Source of the DNA: Selaginella moellendorffii
Lineage: Eukaryota; Streptophyta; Lycopodiopsida; Selaginellales; Selaginellaceae
DNA: 64,000 nucleotides
Assembly: GCF_000143415.4 (NCBI RefSeq)
Contig: NW_003314392.1
Location: forward strand, 258,433 to 322,432
Direction of reading: 5' to 3'
Positions 33,137-46,044 of the stretch are shown here, in pieces (the first letter of the stretch is position 1; the number at the start of each line of letters is the position of its first letter). Below the pieces are notes generated by a model. The model ran no database searches. It saw only the letters and a program-made list of their open reading frames with translations, and was not told where the DNA came from. The translations under genes were made by a program, and so were the position numbers.

Positions 33137-33260
33137 AGCTGAGCGCTTGCCTGCTTAGCCCGCCGGAATCCAAATCGCGAGCTCCAGTCGCTGCTTCGCC
33201 ATTGTCCTCCTCGGGATTCCGAAACCCTAGCTAAGAACCCTAAGGGCTTTGGTGTCATGC
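33137..33260. promoter_or_regulatory. Shared divergent promoter of EIN2-like and MBD4L-like genes
   Basis: Only 124 bp separate the EIN2-like start codon (minus) from the first plausible MBD4L start (plus). No TATA box is evident. Transcription start sites are unknown and may lie inside the opposite gene, so this is an inference from spacing alone. Confidence 0.4.
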
Positions 33261-34475
33261 ATGAATGGCGCGCCGCAGCGTGGAAATGTGGAGGCGCGCG
33301 TGATCGATCCAGGCGCGCTTGCGATGGGGAAGAGGAGAAATGTAAGAAATCTCATCTCATCTGCGAAGAAATCTCTCATTCTTTCCTTTTCTCCTCGCAG
33401 AGCGATGAAGACTCCTCTTGGTCTTCTTCGTCCTCCTCTTCTTCGTCCTTGTGTGGAGCTTGCTCGAGTCGCCGGCTTCGGGCGATTGAGCTGCCGGCAC
33501 CGCCGATCCACCGCGAGGAAGGGAAAGATCGTCCAGTTCCAGCACTAGATGCTCGAAAGTTCACGGAGATGCTAGCCCAGTTCGTGCACACGAGCAAGAG
33601 GCAGGATGATCCAGCTCCAAGGAAGGAGATGAGCATTCTGGAAAGGAAGATCCAGCAAGCCGAATTGCTGGGCAAGGCCACTTCTCGCTCCTCCAAGAAG
33701 ATGCGACGCACCTGGAACAAGGAGGAGCAGTGCTACTACATCACCACTCCATACTTCCCCAAGCCCGACTTCAGCAAGAAAGCCAGGAAGAACAAGAGGC
33801 CTTCTTCGCCATGGATTGCTCACGAGGGGAAGAGCCACCGAGAGATCATCGCGTCTATCCAGCAAACGTCTTGGCGAGTCGCGGATAAGTTCCGGGTGGA
33901 AGAGAAGAAGGCCGAGTTTGAAAAGAGGAAGCGTCGGCTACGCAAGAATCTGTCGCTGCTGGAGTGCCCAAGGACGAATTTTCCCCTCCCGGCTTGGATT
34001 CCTCCTCGCTCCCCTCACAAGCTCATCCAGGAGAAGCTCTTCCACGATCCTTGGAAAGTGGTCATGGCTTGCATCTTCCTCCATAGAACCACCGGAGCTC
34101 AGGTAAGTCTCTTATCTTCTCGCTAAAGTGCCAAGGCCTTCCACGCAGACCAAAAAAATGCTGTGGGATTTCTTCAAGCTCTTTCCCGGTCCTCAACACT
34201 TGATCGATGCTCCAGCCGAGATGGTCGAGCCGCTCATCAAGCCGCTTGGCTTGCACAAGAAGCGTCTCGAGCTGATTAAGCGCTTCTCGCACGAGTATCT
34301 CTACACCGACTGGACGGACATCTCTCAGCTTCACGGTGTTGGAACGTACGCCGAGGATGCTTATATGATCTTTGTGGAGGGCCGCTGGAAAGAGGTGATA
34401 CCCGATGACGCGATGCTGGAGCAGTACTGGAACTGGCTTCACGTAAATAGCGAAGAAAAAACTGGTCTTTGCTGA
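33261..34475 (+). CDS. MBD4L: MBD4-like HhH-GPD DNA glycosylase without MBD domain
   Basis: Exons 33261-33341, 33401-34102 and 34149-34475 with introns of 59 and 46 bp, all in phase 0; about 369 residues. The start may instead be the ATG at 33324. The N-terminal half is Ser- and Lys-rich and likely nuclear. The catalytic module starts at [20 protein letters not shown] and includes the helix-hairpin-helix [12 protein letters not shown] and the catalytic-Asp region [12 protein letters not shown]. Plant MBD4-like enzymes remove uracil and thymine opposite guanine after deamination, starting base excision repair. In the family the residue after the catalytic Asp is usually His; here it is Ala. 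Plant members lack the methyl-CpG binding domain of animal MBD4, as here. It is divergent from the EIN2-like gene. Confidence 0.9.
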
Positions 34476-34580
34476 TAGCTCTCCATCTATACTTTTCTGC
34501 GGGACGTATGCCGACCACATCTGTAAAATAAAAAACGATTTTTAAGTTATACTGTCTCGGCAAAACTGTGAATATCAATC

Positions 34581-37500
34581 CTACCTGGACGACTTACAAC
34601 AGTAGCAGCATCGCTTTTCGACACAGATCTTGGAAGCGTTGTTTTTGTTGCAGCCCACGCACTTGACATGGCACTGGGGATTCCATTTCTTCTCCCAGTC
34701 AGGCCTCTGCTTGTACAACGGCGTAGATCTGGGGCCTGTCCATACAGAAGAGTTACAAAGGCCGTAATGCGTTTGACAAGGAACGTACCATCAACTGGCT
34801 TGTTGGATAAAGCTTGTTTGTATTGAGATGACCATGTCAAAGAAGAAAGCTTCAGTACAGCACAGAAAGGCATACCTTTCTTTTTGCGAGGCTTCGGAGC
34901 TGGTACTGGTGCTTCGAACGAGTTGTCAACTGAGACACAAAAACATTCTCGTCTTTACAGAACAAATAAAAAGAAACACAAACCTTTGTGGCCGGCGGTA
35001 TAGGTGTTTCGTTCCTCGCCTGTGCGAATACAAAGTCAGAAGGAAACAATGCAAAACGTTGACGTACTTTCGCCCTTTCGGTTCAGCTTCTTCGTTTTGC
35101 CTAAAGAAAGCGAGTGAGACCCAACACACAAAGAACAACCAAATCTGAGATTAAAACCTTTGTGCCGCGCGTGCTCCTGCTCGCCTGCGTGCATGCAAAA
35201 TAGATCAGAAGAAAATCTACGAAGTTACAAAACGACATACTCTTGGCATCTTGGTCCCGTCTTTTGCTTTTGCTTCCATGTGTTTCTTGGTTCGATTGAG
35301 CTGGTGCCACAACACGCACGCAAGTTAGCTTGATGGGAAAATATTCAGCACGTACTTTCAAATGACTGATTTCTCCTTCTGCCTTTAATTTCGACACCCG
35401 GTTCACTGTCAGTAAAGTTGATAACGCGGCCAGTGTACATATGGCTGTGATCTGCTTCAAAGACGAATAACATGAGCGCTACCAAGAACGCTGAACTCAT
35501 AACTTACTTATGGGTTCTTTGGACAGCTTTTTCCTTTTGCCCGACTGTCGGGGACCTTCAGCTGCATCGACTATAATAAATTAGTTTCAAGTTCGACTAT
35601 AAAATGTTCAAGTTCCACCTTCTTGATTTCTGCCTACAACCTCAAAGTTTTGGACGACTCGTTCGCTATCGCCAAAGTGGAGGATACGGCCACTGTACAT
35701 CTCCCTCCCACCTGTCATAAGAACAAGAAAGCTCAATGCGGGTCCAGCAAAAACATATGGCTTACTCTCGTTGTTCCGCTTTCTCCTTTTGCCTTCTAGC
35801 GGTGAATGTCGGGGACCTTCAGCTGCTTTTCCACGGGTAAGTTAATTAAAGATTGACAACAGAAATTTCAGGCTTCACGTACATTCCGCCTTTTTCTTTC
35901 TTTTCCTGCGTTCAGCTCCAATGTTCCGATCGATTGGTTCGGTGTACATCTCGCTCCCATCTGCCACAAGAACGACCAAACTCAATAGTAAGAAACTCAC
36001 ATGAAGATATCACTTACAATTTAATTCTTTGTCGCGCTTCCTTTTTCTGCCTTCAGAGCAGACTTCACGGGGAGTTTCAGCTGCTTCCATGCGATCAGTT
36101 AGTTGGGGATCAACAGTATAACTAACGCTCTACGTACATTTGGCTCCTTCACCTTCAAGGTTCAGCACGACCGGTTCATTGTCGTCGAAGTTGAGTATGC
36201 GGCCGGTGTACATCTCGTTTCCTACTATTGCAAAAGAACGATCAGAAGCATGTCTAATGAAAGACGTACCTCTAGCCCGCATTGTCTTTTTGTCTTCATT
36301 AGAAACCATGTGTAGTTGAGCTTCACCTGTGCACAAGTTAGCCGGAGCTGAAAACATTCCAACTACACATACTTTCAGGAAGATTTCTCTTTCTGCCTTC
36401 AGCTTTAAGATTTTGATCAACCGGTTCATTGTCGTCGAAGTTGAGAACCCGACCGGTGTACATCTCGTTTCCATCTATTATTGCAAGAACGATAAGGACT
36501 ATGTCTAACTAAATGCAAGACGTACCTCTAGCCCGCATTGTCTTTTCGTCTTCAATAGAAACCATGTGTAGTTCCGACCGAGCTTCACCTGAGCACAAAT
36601 TAGCCGGGGCTGAAAACATTCCAACTACACGTACTTTCAGGTAGAATTCTCTTTCTGCCTTCAACTTTAAGATTTTTATCAACCGGTTCACTGTCGTCGA
36701 AGTTGAGAACCCGACCGGTGTACATCTCGTTTCCATCGTCAAGTCTTCTCCTTTTGCCATGTCCGCTAGCTGCAGCTACTTCCACAAATTAGTCGAAACT
36801 CAGAACCTTTTAAGAGACACGTACTTTCAGCGTCCTGATTCCTCCTCTCTTCGCCTTCGAGGTTCTGGACAGCCGCTCCGTCGTCGCCATAGCAGGGAAC
36901 ACAGGCGTCTACCAAAAAGGACCCCGATAAAATTTCAAAATCCAAGAAGTTTGATACACGTACTTCCAGCTTCTTGATCCAGCCTTCTCTTTTCCACGTC
37001 AGTCCTTCTTTCGGCTTCAAGGGGTTGGCGGTCGCCAGAGTCGAGGACAAGGCCAGGGTCACCGTCATCTGCCACAAGAAGTTAGTTTGGTCGAACTCCA
37101 TAAAGAAAATAAGCACCTTCCAGTTCCTCGCCACTTGAAGGATACGCCGCAGTCAAAGGATCTGTTGCCAGTATGAGAAAACAACTGTATTATAGTAAAG
37201 CACACGCGTGAACCTGCATTAGTGCTCGCTCCTTCCCTTTGCGCTACGTGTGCTACTATCGCTGTGGAAGGGCCTGCACCTGTAGTCCGTGAAATTGGTA
37301 GAACACCAAAAAACGGGAGGAATTGGAGAGAACAAATTACCATCACCCCTGGAATGTTGCTCGTCACGGGCAGTGGAGTTCTTGGCTTTGTTGCGGACTC
37401 GTTCTGCGTATAAATCGTGTTCAGGAGAATAATTGCGAGCACTACAGACCTGGTCTAAGCTGTTTCCTGGTTAAATCAGATGCCTTTTCTTGCTCTGCTA

Positions 37501-38388
37501 GTTTTAAAAACTGTGATTGAATCGACTTTGCATTCCCTGAAAGACTTAATTAGCGTCTCATGTGCCTATTGACCTCAAAACGAGTACTTTTCCTGAGATC
37601 TTCGTCCTCTGCCGGCTGGAAAGAAGATAGTTAACTTCTCCGTCAAGCGAAAACACACCTGACTTACTTGTCGAGTGCTTTGGAGCTGGCCGATCTTTTG
37701 CCAGGGAAAAGAATAGTGGTGGAAAGCTTTGTATGGTGCCATTCCTTCGCTCCATAAAACGTCCAACTGCAGCGATAACGAAAAGCTTCAATCTCAAGAC
37801 AAGCGTGTGATAAGTTTCTCACCGTAAACTTGCGGCATTGGCGGGACACAGAAAGAACACGGGCCGCAACCGTCGAGTTCCTGGAACAACACATACACAG
37901 GAACAAACAGATAAGAGTTTTTAAAAGAAGTAGACTCGCGCATAAACGTACATGGAACTTTTAAAGAGGATGACATCGTCCGGACACACAACTTTGCAAA
38001 AAAAAGAGAGCTTTAGTTCTAGCGAAAACTACAATGCTGATATACCTCCATCACAGGGAAGAACAAAGGAAGAAGGGGGATATGAGTCCCTGAGAGTTCC
38101 ACACTTTCGGTACCTGCATTCGATCGGGCCAATTCGCAAACAAGGAGGCCAGTGCTTACTTGATATGGTCACGGATGCGGCGGAGGAGTTCGTGCTTGAG
38201 CCCCACGTCCGGAATCTCGTGGTATGTTAGATAGGCTTTGGCTACATTTGTCTTGAGCTTCTCCACATCAAATCCCTCTGGAGAAGAATGGAAAAGAAAA
38301 CCAAAAGCTGTGAGGATGGATGGATGGATCATCCGCTACCTTTAATGTCGTGGATTGACACATCGTTGGTGGAGCCGCGCAGCGCCAT
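34581..38388 (-). CDS. Nuclear repeat-exon protein: SAP-like N terminus, EMYTGR repeat modules, Cys-rich C terminus
   Basis: I can trace one open model of about 30 tiny exons from the ATG at 38388 to a stop at 34581. The start reads MALRGSTNDVSIHDIK (38388-38340), then a SAP-like helix pair (AYLTYHEIPDVGLKHELL; 38277-38160). Exons at 38113-38046, 37991-37952, 37880-37823, 37766-37668 and 37615-37574 follow, giving VVCPDDVILFK and FTLDVLWSEG. From about 37.1 to 35.3 kb, exons carrying EMYTGRVLNFDDSEP-like units alternate with short charged exons; examples are 36778-36635, 36588-36526, 36474-36373, 36326-36270 and 36224-36138. From 37.6 kb on, nearly every intron is phase 1. Several basic clusters (HGKRRRL, KRKRD, RRKRKKK) suggest nuclear import. 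The last exon has a CVGCNKNNASKIC...CCYCC cluster likely to bind zinc. The N-terminal part recalls plant SAP/CCCH-type nuclear proteins, but I cannot name it securely. Confidence 0.75.
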
Positions 38389-38411
38389 GGCCGCGCATCG
38401 GCCAAGCACAA

Positions 38412-38492
38412 AAACCTCTGCTAAAGCCCTGCCCTAGAATGGAGCCGGGATTCGAACCGGGGACTGCCACGTGGCTGGTAAAATTACCATTA
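38412..38492 (-). other. tRNA-like remnant
   Basis: The minus strand reads CTAATGGTAATTTTACCAG, GCCACGTGGCAG, then GGTTCGAATCCCGG. These resemble the D arm, anticodon arm and T arm of a tRNA (closest in feel to tRNA-Gly). The T stem has a mismatch and I find no matching acceptor stem, so it is not a working tRNA gene. It may be a tRNA pseudogene or tRNA-derived repeat between two divergent genes. Confidence 0.3.
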
Positions 38493-38861
38493 GCTGGGAG
38501 GAGATTAGGACTAAGCGGGGGCAAGGGTTGAGTTTCCGTGTGTATTGTCTCCGCCAGGGCGGCGCAGGGAAGCGCGAGCGATGCGATGACGGGGGCGAGC
38601 GGCGCCGCGCGCTGGATCAGCGGACGCTGCTGCTGATTCCCGCGAATTCCCAGGGAATTGGCGCTCCAGAGCAGGGAATTCCAGAATTGGATCGTGGTTT
38701 AGGACGATTTCTAGGACAGATAGGAGCTCTTGGATTAGGCTTGGGCGCTGTGGATTGCCGAGGGGGGTTTTTGGGAGGATTGACAGCAGACCCCAGGGAG
38801 CAGGGAGGGGCGGATAGAGGCGTCGCTCGATCGATCGCGGCGGGGAGGATGTGACGACGCA

Positions 38862-41800
38862 ATGGCATTACAGGTATCAGCTGGGTACAAAAGGGATGTG
38901 TTAGCTGCCATGGAAGGCAACGAGGAGCTCGAGGAAGGCGAGGCCTGCGATGCCAACGATTCCAATTACGGTTCCGACCTTTGCTTCCCACACCTTGTAC
39001 GTTTGCCAGAAAAACTTTCCTTCACTCCTTGGAGTGCTTTCTTCTGTGCGTTTTTGAGACGCCAAGGTTTCTCTCTTGCTCTTGCAGGAGCACAAGCTGG
39101 CGGAGTTTCTGGGTCACGCCCGCAAGGATTTCGAAGGTGGCTACTACCCGGAGAAATTGGGTAGGCTCCTCGCTCTCTCCCTCCTAGCACCACCGACACC
39201 AACGTTTGACATGGTTTGCAATGCAGGATCGAAGTATGGAGGCTATGGAACTTTCCTACCAACAGTACCCGCGGTTCCACCTCCGGCAGCTGCCGCTGGA
39301 CGAAGATTGTCACCTCTTACGCCTTGCAGACCGCCAGGGATCACCAACTTGGAAGTAAGAACTGCATTTTGTTGTCGTGGTCAGTGATAGAGTTTGATGA
39401 TTTCTAGGTGGCGAAGCAGGCTACCACCACGATTGTTTCGGACATGGCAACTGATCAGCATGCCTCTCCGTCCGCAAAGCCCAAGCTAATCCCCGACTCT
39501 ACTGGTACTGAAGTGAAGTCTTCGATCACCCTGAGAATAAAGATGGGGAGCGAAGGTCGGGGCAGGAATGCTGCTATATACAACAGGCTCGGTTTCTCTT
39601 CGCCTTCGGCTTCCGAAGGCGAAGACGACGATTTGTCTGGACCCGAGTCCAGCCCCGACCGAAGCCCTGCATCCATGATACAGGTAAAAGTTGTTTTTTT
39701 CCATCCTTATCTACTGTTGTTCATGTCTTCATTTATGTTTTACGCTGCCTTGCAGATCATTCTATCACATCGGCTTCCTCCGGATGGACTTTTATCACCT
39801 TTGCCCGATCTTACGCTCAGGCCAGTCGGAAGATCCATAAAGGTGGCCGACAGTGGCTCGACCAAGACAAAAGAACGTAGGCAGTCTAGAATCACGAAAA
39901 TGGAAGATGACAACTTGAAGGACTTATCAGAGGACAGTGGCAGAAAGGACATGGAGTTGGATCGTAGGCAGGCGCAGGTTAAGCAAGAGGTGCAAGAGGT
40001 GAGGAAGGAGAAGATCAAGGTCAAAAGCCAGGACGAAGCATGGAAGTTTGTTTCTATTCCTGCAAGGGCGGAGGAACAGAAGATGCCAGCGAAGGAAGTT
40101 TGTGATCTTGCAGCAGAAGACAAGGCTACATCGAGAAAAGACTATGCTCCTGTAAAGGAACTTCTTTCTGTCAAGGATGTGCCTACGACGAAGTTACAAC
40201 GCGATGAGGCATCTGTTCCGGAAGTGCCCAAGGAAGCACATCCGGAAAAAAGAAAACAAAAAGAAAACGAGTCCGAGAAGAGAGCCAAGAAGAGGCCGAA
40301 AGTAAACAGCTCATCAGGAATGGAAGCGAGTGCAAGTAAAGAAGGGAAGAAGTCTCGGGCTGAGGACAAGCCACCAAAGTCGAAGGACGAGAAGAAAAAG
40401 GAGAAGTCTGCTAAACAACAGACGAAGTCGGAGCTATCTTCTGAAGCTCTCAGGAGGGACAACCTTAAGGAGGACCCGGTTTCAGGCAAGGCAAGGGGTG
40501 GAAAATCAAAGGGAGTCAAAAGAAGCAAAGACTTTAGCGAGCCTTTGCCTTTGGAAATGACAGATTGCTCTGATATCAAGTTCTCGGAACCGCCTCTCCA
40601 ACTCCAACAGCCGGTTGCTCCTCCAGATGTTGTCCCTCTACCACCGGCAATCATTAACGAGAATTGGGTAGAGTGTGACGATTGCCACACCTGGCGACTT
40701 CTTCCTCCGACTATGGATCCTCCCAAGCAGTCCGATAGGTGGCGGTGCGAGATGATCACATGGCTGTAAGTTCTTTTTCTCTTCTTGGCTTTCTTCTTTT
40801 CGTTATATGCGTCGTCATTTTGGCCAGGCCTCCGGGAATGAACAACTGCAGAATCTCCGAGGAGGAGTCGACAAATGCTGTCTACAACGCCCTTGGAATT
40901 TCGAGTGCTAGTTTACCTGCGGTTCAATTTTTGGCTCCCCCCGCACATCCGCCACCTCCTGTAGCAGAAATGTCTTCCAAGCTTAATCACACTAAAAAGG
41001 CTCCGAGGCCAGATTACAATGAGGAGGCACCTGGGAAGTCTCGTGCTTTAGATGTCAAGCCCGCGAAGCATGCCGTTAAGAAGAAAGAAAAGTCCAAGAA
41101 GCATTCTGAAGGTCTGTTCTTTTATATCTTTCTTCTCTGGTTCTTACACTTGTGGTTTTCCAGTTGACGAGTCTCGACTAGCTAAAAACATTCAGACTCA
41201 AGAAGAAAAATCTAAAGATCCGCACGACAAAGCGAAAAAGAAAAAGAGAGCCTTGAGTGAAGAGATCCACATGTCCAAGAAGATGAGACCCGAAGATGGG
41301 AGTTTACATCAACGTGGACGATACCCCCATGCGGACATTTCCAACGAAGAGACTTTTGCGGACGAGGATGCTGAGTCGCACGAGAAATCTGCTGGCAAAA
41401 GACCGGTTGATGCCAAGGGTGGCAGGAAGGACAAGCCAGACGAATCCAGAAAGGATAGGAGGGTTCAAGACGTGGAAGGAAGCAGCCAGCGTGCAAGGTA
41501 CGAGGACAGCGAACGGGAGGAGGCAGGGAAGGCTTCGAAGCTTTTCAAGCCCGAGAAGAGTAGTACAAGAGGGAAAGCGGTTCGCGTGGTTGACAGGCAC
41601 GCGGATATCCAACCGAAGACTTCTTCGAGGCTCAGCAATGACGGCGTGGAACCACGAAAGAAGAAAGGATCGGAGAACTGCTCGCCATCCTATGAGTCTG
41701 TAGACACGTTCAAAGGCCGGGGGGCTGACGACGCGAGGAACGCAGGCGACTTCTCCGAGAAGGAAGCCAGAAGGAGTCATCCTGAGCACGGGAAGCTCTT

Positions 41801-43193
41801 GAATGACTGGGACGAGTTTAATGAGCAAAGCTCATGGGACGAAGATATGGATAAAAAGCAACAGGCTCACCAAAAGGCAGGCGACCAGGACAGGTACAGG
41901 CACGGTGAAGATAAACAGGATAGGGAGGGAGCTCCAGACGACAGGGACACGGATAGGCGTCTTTCCACCGGGGCGAACGGTTTGGAAGAACGAGGCAGAG
42001 CAAAGGAGGACAAGAGCAGCAGGAAAAGCGTCAGAAGTTCCGAGGGTCGGTTGAAAAATGCAGAGGCGCTGAAAGGCGAGCACGAGGAGTTTGACAAGGC
42101 TGAGACGTACGCAAAGGTTGAGGCTGACAGGGATAGGAGGTCTGGGAAAGAAGCCCAGAGAACAAATCCTTCCGAGGAGCCAGGCAAGAAAGGAGTGGCT
42201 GAAATTCTCGAGGGGAAGCACGACGCCAAGGATTACTCCCTTGCAAACAATGCTATCAAGGCGGCTAAAAACTTGAAGCACCACGCGGACCGTCTAAAGG
42301 TGAGCGATAGTTTTTCACTCTTAGCTGACATATACTTACACTTCCGTTCGTTTCAGGACGAAACTGCGAAGGATATTTATTTACAGGCAGCTCTCAAGTT
42401 TTTGCAAGGTGGAGCTCTTGTGGAGAACGTGTCTCTTTACAACGACACGGCGGATCTGTTCAAGTGAGTAGACTATCCCTGACAAAGAGACAGCAACCAA
42501 CACCGTCTTTTCCAGATTTTGTGCATCGCAGTACGAGCGTGCAAATGACATGCCGGGGGCTCTTTTGGCCTACAAGTGTGCCGCAGTAGCACGCTTTCGA
42601 ATGGCGCTGCTAAAGAACTCGTCCCTGAGCCGAGACCGCCGGGAACTCCACTCGGCTCTCCACCGTGCACCCGCGGCAGTCCAGGCGACTCCTCCAACGG
42701 GTACAAAAGTTTGGATCGTTTCTGTGCGTGACCGGTTTCCTCTTTGCAGGAGAGTCGCCATCCTCTTCTTCGGCATCCGACCTCGACAACCTCAACAGTC
42801 AGATGCTCCCCCCTGTCGATAAGACGTTCTCGAGCACCGGGAAAGGACCCGTGTCACCGCTCATCCAAAGCACCGGCACTGTACCTCCGGCACTCCAGCC
42901 AACGCTTGCTCGTTTCGTTCGGAATGTAAGTTCAGTTCTCTTGCTTGGATTTGGATCACTCCAGTTCCAGCCATGGATGTAACGCTCTCGCTTCCTTGTT
43001 CCAGACCGCAGACGTGTTTGAGGCCTTTGATATCTGGAATAAGGCAGAGAGTGTGCTGGCGGCCGTGGTTGCGGCCAAAGTCCTGACCCCAGACAAGGTG
43101 GCTGCGCTGGAGAAGGTTTGCAGCATTGGATTCAGCGACGTGGAAGCACTGGTACGCCTTGTCAACCAAGCATTAGAGGCACTGGGGCGATAA
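38862..43193 (+). CDS. CW-type zinc-finger protein (large plant chromatin reader family)
   Basis: Eleven exons: 38862-38996, 39088-39160, 39227-39354, 39408-39683, 39756-40765, 40828-41111, 41164-42299, 42357-42463, 42516-42700, 42750-42925 and 43005-43193. All junctions keep frame; about 1232 residues. The N terminus is acidic (EELEEGEACD) and is followed by the plant-specific SKYGGYGTFLPTVPAVPPPA block. The CW domain spans the fifth intron: NWVECDDCHTWRLLP, DRWRCEM, and PPGMNNC; CW domains read H3K4 methylation. A long Lys/Glu-rich, probably disordered part follows. The conserved C-terminal helical module (AKDIYLQAALKFLQGGALVE, SQYERANDMPGALLAYKCAAVARFR) is typical of this plant family. The first ATG is chosen; MEGNEELEEGE 16 residues downstream is an alternative start. 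A piece of exons 7-8 is copied at 63.1 kb and a piece of the 3' UTR at 44.9 kb. Confidence 0.93.
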
Positions 43194-43341
43194 TCAAGCA
43201 AAGCGCGACACACAGAGAAGGATGGGGAAATTTTTGATTTATGTAACATATATATGGTCAACAGCCCAACAATGTATCAAAATTCAAGCAGGTTTTTTCT
43301 TACAAAATAAAACACTCGATCTTTTAAAACCTGTATACAGT

Positions 43342-43368
43342 AAACCCTAAACCCTAAACCCTAAACCC
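43342..43368. repeat. Interstitial telomeric repeat, 3.9 units of AAACCCT
   Basis: Three full AAACCCT units plus AAACCC, the Arabidopsis-type plant telomere sequence, followed by a short palindrome (TAAACCCGAGGGTTTA). It lies between the 3' ends of the convergent CW and peroxidase genes. Confidence 0.95.
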
Positions 43369-43426
43369 GAGGGTTTAGTACTTGGGTGGTATATACAAGG
43401 TATATTCCAAATCATGACGAAACTTC

Positions 43427-44914
<1,488 letters not shown>

Positions 44915-44927
44915 TCAAAGGCAAGGG

Positions 44928-45008
44928 CAATAATCAAGCAAAGCACGACACACAAAGAAGGATGGGATGTATATGGTCAACAGCCCAACAATGTATCAAA
45001 ATTCAAGT
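44928..45008 (+). repeat. Copy of the CW gene 3' UTR
   Basis: Matches 43190-43286, directly after the CW stop codon, from AATCAAGCAAAGC to ATCAAAATTCAAG. About 20 bases (around TTTTTGATTTATG) are deleted and a few substitutions are present. Confidence 0.9.
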
Positions 45009-45021
45009 GGATATCATCTAT

Positions 45022-45086
45022 TGTTGGGATAGAATTCCAGCCAGAAGGGCGGAGTGACGTTTCAAGGCTCCCAAAATCCCCTGGGT
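45022..45086 (-). pseudogene. Fragment of a NACK-kinesin last exon
   Basis: GATAGAATTCCAGCC, GAGGGCGGAG-like, and GGCTCCCAAAATCCC pieces match 63303-63400 (last exon of the kinesin) in order, with two deletions of about 20 and 30 bases between them. It directly follows the copied CW 3' UTR. Confidence 0.7.
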
Positions 45087-45111
45087 AAAGCAGCAGCAAC
45101 CAACATAAGCA

Positions 45112-46002
45112 AGTAAAGCAGGAGGAGAAAACTTTCTCAGAACTTCGTGCTGCCATAAAACAGTGCACAGTGATGCACGACCTAGAAAGGGAGACAAATC
45201 CATGCAGCACTGATTGCTACCAGGCTGCAGATCAACCAGTATTTAGCACATGCCTTGATCAGAATGTACGGAGCATGCCGGAACATGGAGCTCGCAGAGC
45301 AGGTGTTCGATGAGATGCCTGAGCGGGATCTCTGGGCCTGGTCCTCACTGATAAAAGGGTATGTCGACAATAGGGAATGTTTGAAAGCCTTAGATGTGTT
45401 CACGGCCATGGACTGCAAACCAGATAATTTCACATATATGGTAGCACTTATGGCGGTTGGTAAGAGAGAAACAAGTAGAAAAGCAACAGTGGCTGAACAT
45501 GGGACTTTCTATTCATAAACAAGTGAAGGATTCGGGATGTCATGTTAATACATTTTTACAGACATGTCTTATTGACGTGTATGGACATTGTGGCAGGATG
45601 GACTTGGCTACTGATGTCTTTCACAAGATGGCAGTTAAAAATGTTGCTAGTTGGAATAGTATGATCCTAGGCTATGTAGAGAGTGGGAAATGGGCAAATG
45701 CCATGGATCTGTACGCAAGAATGGACTGTAAACCGAACCATATCACATACATTGCGGCTCTTAAGGCATATACAGGTTGTGCTAGTGAAAAATTATCAAC
45801 GTCAGGCAAAATATCATGTCTTCAACAAGGCATTGATATCCATAAGAAGACTGAAGCTGCTGGCTTTGATCGTAACATTTTTGTGGCTAAAGCTTTGCTC
45901 AATATGTACTGTAAATGTGGACAAATGAAAGTTGCCGAACAAGTGTTTGTTAGCATGAATTGTAGAGATACATCCCCACAGCTCCTTGGTACCTTTATAT
46001 GA
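45112..46002 (+). pseudogene. PPR gene remnant (PLS class), frameshifted
   Basis: Starts near ELRAAIKQCT and continues through IRMYGACRNMELAEQVFDEMPERDLWAWSSLI. A frameshift near 45250 and another near 45460 split it. The last open part (45457-46002) holds TCLIDVYGHCGRMDLA, SWNSMILGYVESGKW and ALLNMYCKCGQM, then stops soon after the last repeat. It lacks an E/DYW tail. It is unrelated in detail to the PPR pair at 14-17 kb. Confidence 0.85.
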
Positions 46003-46044
46003 ACCATCACAGGTTATAAACATCAAGTATAATTTCAACATAAC

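Noticed and set aside
38412-38492. Functional tRNA gene
   Set aside because: Acceptor stem cannot be formed and the T stem has a mismatch; kept only as a remnant.
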